DNA of 10,412 nt from an uncultured Chloroflexota bacterium. GTDB taxonomy: Bacteria; Chloroflexota; Anaerolineae; Aggregatilineales; Phototrophicaceae. A program made the translations under genes and the position numbers. The notes under the pieces were generated by a model. The model did no database searches and was not told the DNA's origin. It was given only the letters and a program-made list of their open reading frames with translations. The stretch spans positions 1 through 10,412 of the forward strand of contig CAIVEA010000303.1 in NCBI GenBank assembly GCA_903904765.1, written 5' to 3'. Positions 7,307 through 10,412 of the stretch are shown in pieces; within the stretch, counting starts at the first letter, position 1; each line of letters starts with the position of its first letter.

Positions 7307-8545
7307 CTAACGACTCACATTCTGAATATCCGGTGACGACGACTTGCGCCGCGCCATCATGCGGCTCAACAGCGAACGCACATCCCCGGAAAGTTCGGGC
7401 GCGTTCGCCCCTAAAGCAATCAACAATACCATCGGGATTGCCAGCGAAAATACCTGACTCGGGTTGTCGTAGAACGAGATGAGGGGGACAAAATGCGGGC
7501 TGCCAGCGGCGGCCTGCGTGAAGGTGATAAACACGGGCAACCACGTCAGCACAGCAGTCAGCACGAAGGCCAGCCATGCCGACGGCTTGAACACATCGCG
7601 AATGACGAACCCCGCCGCCAACCCCACGCCGCCCAAAACGAGACTGTTCATGTCCGCCGGAGTGAAGGCGAAACTTTCGAGGAACCATGAGAAGCTCATC
7701 CACGCCGACACGCCCAGCAGCAACGACACCACCACCCGCAGCGCCATCTGCCAGCGCCGTGACAGTAACCGATCTAGTGGCGAAGGGATGTCATCCGCCA
7801 GCAGCGCCAACAGCCCCACGAACAGGCCGAAAAAGCTACCCATCGAGATCGTCCAGCGCAGTCGTTCGGGGGTAATCAGCAAGCGGCTGCGAAATACCGA
7901 AAACGTCCAGAAGCCCACGCCGATAAACCCGCCCGCGAAACCGCTAAGCGAACGCGATACCATCGCCGCCCGCCGTTCTTGCTGCTGGCTGCGCTCCAGA
8001 TAGGCGCGGCACAAATCCGTCGTCTGTTCTTGCTCTTTCAGGGGCAATAAATCGTCCAAATCATCCCCGCGCAAAAGCAAACTGGCGCTATGCTGCTTCA
8101 GTTCCCACTCTTTGGCGCGGGTGAGCAGGCGCGTTTGCCGCCGCTGCGAGACCACATCCGTATCCAGCGTTTGCAGCAACTGCTGCATGGACTGCTCGAA
8201 GGCCGCCGGATCATTGAACGACAGCCAGTTCAAGCTGGCAATTTCGGGGGGGACAGGTGTATCACCCGCCGGATGATATAGAATCGGCAACAGGCGCTTG
8301 TGGTTCTGCACGGCATAGCTCACTTCGAGGCCGCACACTTTGGAGGCCAGCGAGTCCGGGCTGATGATGAACAGCACCGTATGAGCGCCTTCGATTCCCC
8401 GGCAAATCTCATCCCACCATGCCGAGCCGAACGGAATATCCTCGAAATCCACCCACACATCGCGCCCATTTTCGCTCAGGCGGCGCGTGAACTGCTGGAC
8501 GAATTCCTTATCTTTGCGGGAATAGGAAATAAAGACATCAGCCAT
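7307..8545 (-). CDS. Membrane protein with N-terminal TIR domain
   Basis: The 412-residue protein opens with a TIR domain (about 2-128): DVFISYSRKD strand and loop, WVDFEDIPFG box, then FIISPDSLASKVCGLEVSYA, where Glu74 is at the position of the catalytic glutamate of NAD-cleaving TIR proteins. Residues 138-192 form a charged linker (TRLLTRAKEWE, LLLRGDDL, AYLERSQQQE) of the kind that follows TIR domains in multidomain Chloroflexota and cyanobacterial proteins. The rest is hydrophobic, with about six membrane segments near 200-216, 232-250, 267-289, 299-314, 323-343 and 364-381, then a basic tail. The TIR domain should face the cytosol. The start at 8545 has GAGGG seven bases upstream, 21 nt after the TetR stop. 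It sits between regulator and enzymes, which suggests a link to fatty-acid use, but no function is proven. NADase activity is inferred from the Glu only; a protein-docking TIR is the alternative. Stop is TAG. Confidence 0.88.
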   Translation of the reverse strand: MADVFISYSRKDKEFVQQFTRRLSENGRDVWVDFEDIPFGSAWWDEICRGIEGAHTVLFIISPDSLASKVCGLEVSYAVQNHKRLLPILYHPAGDTPVPPEIASLNWLSFNDPAAFEQSMQQLLQTLDTDVVSQRRQTRLLTRAKEWELKQHSASLLLRGDDLDDLLPLKEQEQTTDLCRAYLERSQQQERRAAMVSRSLSGFAGGFIGVGFWTFSVFRSRLLITPERLRWTISMGSFFGLFVGLLALLADDIPSPLDRLLSRRWQMALRVVVSLLLGVSAWMSFSWFLESFAFTPADMNSLVLGGVGLAAGFVIRDVFKPSAWLAFVLTAVLTWLPVFITFTQAAAGSPHFVPLISFYDNPSQVFSLAIPMVLLIALGANAPELSGDVRSLLSRMMARRKSSSPDIQNVSR

Positions 8546-8566
8546 AGCCTATCCCTCTCGACTCGA

Positions 8567-9217
8567 CTATTCGGGCTTGAGCGACCTCAGAAAAGAATCG
8601 GCCATCATCTCCGCGATTTGCTCGCCAGAAAGCCGACCCGCAGGGCGATACCACACGCCCACCCAGTTGTGTGCGCCTAGCATCGTCTTGGTGAAAATAC
8701 CCACATCCACGCCGCGAAAAACGCCCTTCTCTATGCCTTCGCGGATGACCTGCCGGAACAACTGCTCGAAACGATCACGGCGCACGAAGAAAGCTTCGCG
8801 GCGCGTGCTGAAATCTGCATAAGCCTTGCGGTCTGCGTCGGAGGCGGTATCGGATAAGGGTTTCAAGCCGATGAGGGAACGAATCTCAAACACCATCGCC
8901 GCGCCGATGGCAGTGTGCTGCGTCAGCCCCAATACATGGGCGCGGATCATCTGGCGCAGTTTGTCTGCCGGGGGGAGGTCGGAGGCCGCAATCGGTTCGA
9001 TCTGATTGCCAACAAGCGCAATTCCCGCTTCCAGCACCGCCAGCAGCAGTGCGTCCTTGTTGCGAAAGTGGTGATACAGGCTGGCCGCAGTCAGGTTGAC
9101 CGCCGCCGCGATGTCTTTCATCGTGGTCGCTTCATAGCCATTGTGCTGAAGCACATCCGCCGCCGCCACCAGAATATCGTCCCGGCTAACCGAGAGTTCG
9201 GCAGGTTTGCGCGCCAA
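8567..9217 (-). CDS. TetR-family transcriptional regulator, probable repressor of the operon
   Basis: This predicted 216-residue DNA-binding dimer has an N-terminal TetR helix-turn-helix at about residues 31-53 (TTMKDIAAAVNLTAASLYHHF, then RNKDALL). The C-terminal helical domain is of the kind that binds an effector; in fatty-acid regulators of this class (Bacillus and Thermus FadR) that is acyl-CoA. I chose the TTG start at 9217 because AAGGA sits seven bases upstream and because it places the start about 34 nt after the predicted transcription start. The frame stays open upstream to a GTG at 9310, but that lies upstream of the promoter and would add a non-TetR-like leader. As first gene of the beta-oxidation unit, with a palindrome across its promoter, it is probably autoregulated and released by a lipid-derived ligand. 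The ligand is inferred. Stop is TAG. Confidence 0.9.
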   Translation of the reverse strand: MARKPAELSVSRDDILVAAADVLQHNGYEATTMKDIAAAVNLTAASLYHHFRNKDALLLAVLEAGIALVGNQIEPIAASDLPPADKLRQMIRAHVLGLTQHTAIGAAMVFEIRSLIGLKPLSDTASDADRKAYADFSTRREAFFVRRDRFEQLFRQVIREGIEKGVFRGVDVGIFTKTMLGAHNWVGVWYRPAGRLSGEQIAEMMADSFLRSLKPE

Positions 9218-9224
9218 AATGAAA

Positions 9225-9229
9225 TCCTT
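9225..9229 (-). promoter_or_regulatory. Ribosome binding site fixing the TTG start of the TetR gene
   Basis: AAGGA on the minus strand, seven bases before TTG at 9215-9217. It makes this rare start codon the best choice and keeps the regulator at normal TetR length. Confidence 0.7.
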
Positions 9230-9238
9230 CACATAAAA

Positions 9239-9262
9239 ATAATCTAATCTGCGTTTGATTAT
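9239..9262. promoter_or_regulatory. Imperfect palindrome, candidate TetR operator
   Basis: Arms ATAATCTAA (9239-9247) and TTTGATTAT (9254-9262) match at 8 of 9 positions around a 6-bp centre. The element covers most of the -10 box and the expected transcription start of the minus-strand promoter. This is the usual place for a TetR-family operator that blocks RNA polymerase. It does not match the Bacillus FadR consensus. Binding is inferred from position and symmetry only. Confidence 0.6.
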
Positions 9263-9286
9263 GAGGTGGGTGGGAATAAATGTCAA
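9258..9286 (-). promoter_or_regulatory. Sigma70-type promoter of the beta-oxidation operon
   Basis: On the minus strand, TTGACA (plus 9281-9286) is followed after exactly 17 bp by CATAAT (plus 9258-9263). That is a perfect -35 and five of six -10 bases. Transcription would start near 9251, leaving a leader of about 34 nt before the TetR start. No other pair of this quality was seen inside the operon. Confidence 0.75.
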
Positions 9287-9305
9287 GTGAGGTGACGGTG
9301 AACGT

Positions 9306-9364
9306 CTCACCCCTCAGTCCCCTCATCGTGCCGAGTACCGCTTTGCAGAGGGGACGGGGGTGAG
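9306..9364. repeat. Large imperfect GC-rich inverted repeat after the lipoprotein gene
   Basis: Left arm 9306-9324 (CTCACCCCTCAGTCCCCTC) pairs with right arm 9348-9364 (GAGGGGACGGGGGTGAG), with a small bulge; the loop is 23 nt. It lies 41 nt past the lipoprotein stop and 20 nt upstream of the operon's -35 box. It may stop lipoprotein transcripts from reading into the TetR promoter, but it lacks a T-run. Composition and form resemble the palindrome at 2395-2428, so both may be degraded copies of one dispersed element family. Confidence 0.65.
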
Positions 9365-9405
9365 CTTCTTCCCGTGCTACAGATTTAGGTCAGGATAAGG
9401 GCGGA

Positions 9406-9969
9406 TTACCCCTGTCCTAAACGCATAATGCTATCTATCAGGCGCTGCAACGGCGGCGGAGTGAAGCCGTCCTGCGCCACAATCGTGCGACTGGAGCCGT
9501 TGCGCTCTGCTGTCAGGCGATAGGTGTACAGGTCTGCGCCCGTCCCCGGCGAGGTGAAAGCGCCCTGCAACCCGAAGAAACCCAGCTGATCGAGCTGCGT
9601 GAACAGTGCCGTCACATTCTCTGCCGCCACCGTCACTGCCACGCCGTCCTGCGTCACCTGCCCATCCGTGATTTGCACGACCAGCGTCTTGCCAGCGATT
9701 CCGCCGCTGCGTTCCAGCAGCACCAGTTGATACGGTTGTCCGGCTTCCGGGTCTTGATTGACCGGCGGTACCAGCGTGCCGGGGATGGGTAACGGCGGTT
9801 GTCCGGTTTCAAAAGCGCGTTCGGTGGGTGCGGATGGCGGGACGCTGGTGGGGGGTACGGTCGTCGCGTCGGCGGCAGGCGGCGGGTTGGTCGCCGCCGG
9901 GGTGTTCCCACCGCAGCCCGCCAGCAGCACGGCGAACAGAACGATCAGCAATATACGGATATTACGCAT
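9406..9969 (-). CDS. Lipoprotein with emfourin-like domain
   Basis: This 187-residue protein has a lipoprotein signal: a short basic start (MRNIR), a hydrophobic core, and lipobox LLAGC with Cys19 as lipidation site. Residues 22-78 are rich in Pro, Ala and Thr and form a flexible tether. Residues about 80-184 form a compact domain whose pattern (LLERSGGIAG at the start, a middle FTQLDQLGFF helix, GADLYTYRLTAE strands, and PPPLQRLID near the end) resembles the emfourin family, named after the inhibitor of the metalloprotease protealysin. I recognise this from the pattern, not a search, so the family call is moderate and an inhibitor role is inference. The start at 9969 has GGAG ten bases upstream; the stop is TAA. 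It is on the same strand as the operon but separated from it by an inverted repeat and a promoter, so it is probably a separate unit. Confidence 0.8.
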   Translation of the reverse strand: MRNIRILLIVLFAVLLAGCGGNTPAATNPPPAADATTVPPTSVPPSAPTERAFETGQPPLPIPGTLVPPVNQDPEAGQPYQLVLLERSGGIAGKTLVVQITDGQVTQDGVAVTVAAENVTALFTQLDQLGFFGLQGAFTSPGTGADLYTYRLTAERNGSSRTIVAQDGFTPPPLQRLIDSIMRLGQG

Positions 9970-9984
9970 CGGTTTTCATCTCCC

Positions 9985-10030
9985 GAATCAGGTAGTATTC
10001 TAGTGTCTAGTGTGAGGGACATTGAAACAG
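9985..10030 (-). promoter_or_regulatory. Possible weak promoter of the lipoprotein gene
   Basis: The 90-bp gap between the divergent lipoprotein and TPR genes (9970-10059) should hold promoters for both. On the minus strand, TAGAAT is a plausible -10, with the poor -35 match TTCAAT 18 bp upstream. On the plus strand I only see weak pairs such as TTTTCA and TATTCT. A short tandem repeat TCTAGTG-TCTAGTG also lies here. Confidence 0.25.
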
Positions 10031-10059
10031 GGGTCAAGTAGGCCTTAGGGGTCATGCCG

Positions 10060-10412
10060 ATGAATGACTTTGAAGTTGAAATCGGGATCGGGCTGGAACT
10101 AGAACGCGCCGGACGGGATGAGGAGGCGATTACGCACTTCGCCAATCTGGTTGAAGCCTTCCCCACCGAACCGCGTGCATGGTTCGAGTACGCAGGAGCA
10201 TTCGACAGCGCAGGGCGCGAGAAAGAAGCAGTGCAGTTCTACCGGATGGCGATGGAGATGGGGCTGCCGGACGAGGAACTCGCCCGCGCTTATTTACAGT
10301 TGGGCAGTTCGCTCCGCAACATTGCCCAGCACGAATGGGCAGTCAGCACCTTGCGCGAAGGCTGCGCCCGCTTCCCGGAAAACGACGCGCTGAGGGTGTT
10401 TCTGGCGCTGGC
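10060..10412 (+). CDS. Tetratricopeptide repeat protein (group-5 type), 3' end outside the window
   Basis: This open frame has no stop before the window edge and shows 117 full codons. The protein starts MNDFEVEIGIGLELERAG and has helix pairs typical of TPR: EEAITHFANLVEAFPTEPRAWFEYAGAFDSAG, then EKEAVQFYRMAMEMGLPDEELARAYLQLGSSLRN, then EWAVSTLREGCARFPENDALRVFLAL (each given here as a span, not a strict repeat boundary). The LGSSLRN...ALRVFLAL block is characteristic of the small soluble group-5 TPR proteins, which usually run to about 120-170 residues, so little is probably missing. TPR proteins act as protein-binding scaffolds; no partner can be named. I chose ATG 10060 over ATG 10054 because AGGGG (10047-10051) lies eight bases before it. 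It is divergent from the lipoprotein gene and has no visible link to the lipid operon. Confidence 0.82.
   Translation, partial: MNDFEVEIGIGLELERAGRDEEAITHFANLVEAFPTEPRAWFEYAGAFDSAGREKEAVQFYRMAMEMGLPDEELARAYLQLGSSLRNIAQHEWAVSTLREGCARFPENDALRVFLAL

Noticed and set aside
7307..8545. The TIR gene as part of a Thoeris-type anti-phage system
   Set aside because: No ThsA-like NAD-sensing effector or other defence gene is present in the window; the neighbours are all lipid-metabolism genes.
9218..9310. An earlier GTG start at 9310 for the TetR gene
   Set aside because: It lies upstream of the -35 box of the only good promoter, has no clear ribosome binding site, and adds 31 residues unlike a TetR N-terminus.
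1..10412. CRISPR arrays, tRNA or rRNA genes, transposases
   Set aside because: I saw no regularly spaced repeats, tRNA-like cloverleaf, conserved rRNA stretch or transposase motif on either strand.

Overview
The window is about 60% GC and reads as chromosomal DNA of a bacterium with a lipid-oxidising lifestyle. Chloroflexota is my best guess. It rests on the TIR protein with its characteristic linker, the group-5 TPR protein, the small lipoprotein with a Pro/Thr-rich linker and the GC-rich intergenic palindromes. Actinobacteria or another Terrabacteria lineage cannot be excluded from sequence alone.

Nearly everything from about 9290 down to 167 appears to be one minus-strand transcription unit. 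It starts at a good sigma70-type promoter (TTGACA, 17 bp, CATAAT) whose -10 lies inside a 24-bp imperfect palindrome. The gene order is: TetR-family regulator (TTG start); a membrane protein with an N-terminal TIR domain and about six transmembrane helices; a divergent, catalytically suspect acyl-CoA dehydrogenase; a canonical acyl-CoA dehydrogenase; a FadN-type 3-hydroxyacyl-CoA dehydrogenase/enoyl-CoA hydratase; a FadA-type thiolase; and a secreted FN3-discoidin protein. A strong intrinsic terminator follows at 167-199. Most junctions are 15-43 nt with a clear Shine-Dalgarno; the widest (96 nt) holds a GC-rich palindrome.

Together the enzymes cover the beta-oxidation spiral: FAD-dependent dehydrogenation, hydration, NAD-dependent oxidation and thiolysis. 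This matches the gene content of the Bacillus fadNAE set plus a TetR repressor. Three points stand out. The thiolase is split by one in-frame TAG codon. The first acyl-CoA dehydrogenase has Asp where the catalytic Glu should be and lacks the usual C-terminal tail. A membrane TIR protein, normally thought of as a signalling or NAD-cleaving module, sits between the regulator and the enzymes.

The right end (9406-10412) holds two unrelated-looking genes: a lipoprotein with an emfourin-like domain (minus strand) and, divergently, the 5' part of a TPR protein that runs off the window. Positions 1-166 are AT-richer and hold no gene that I can support.
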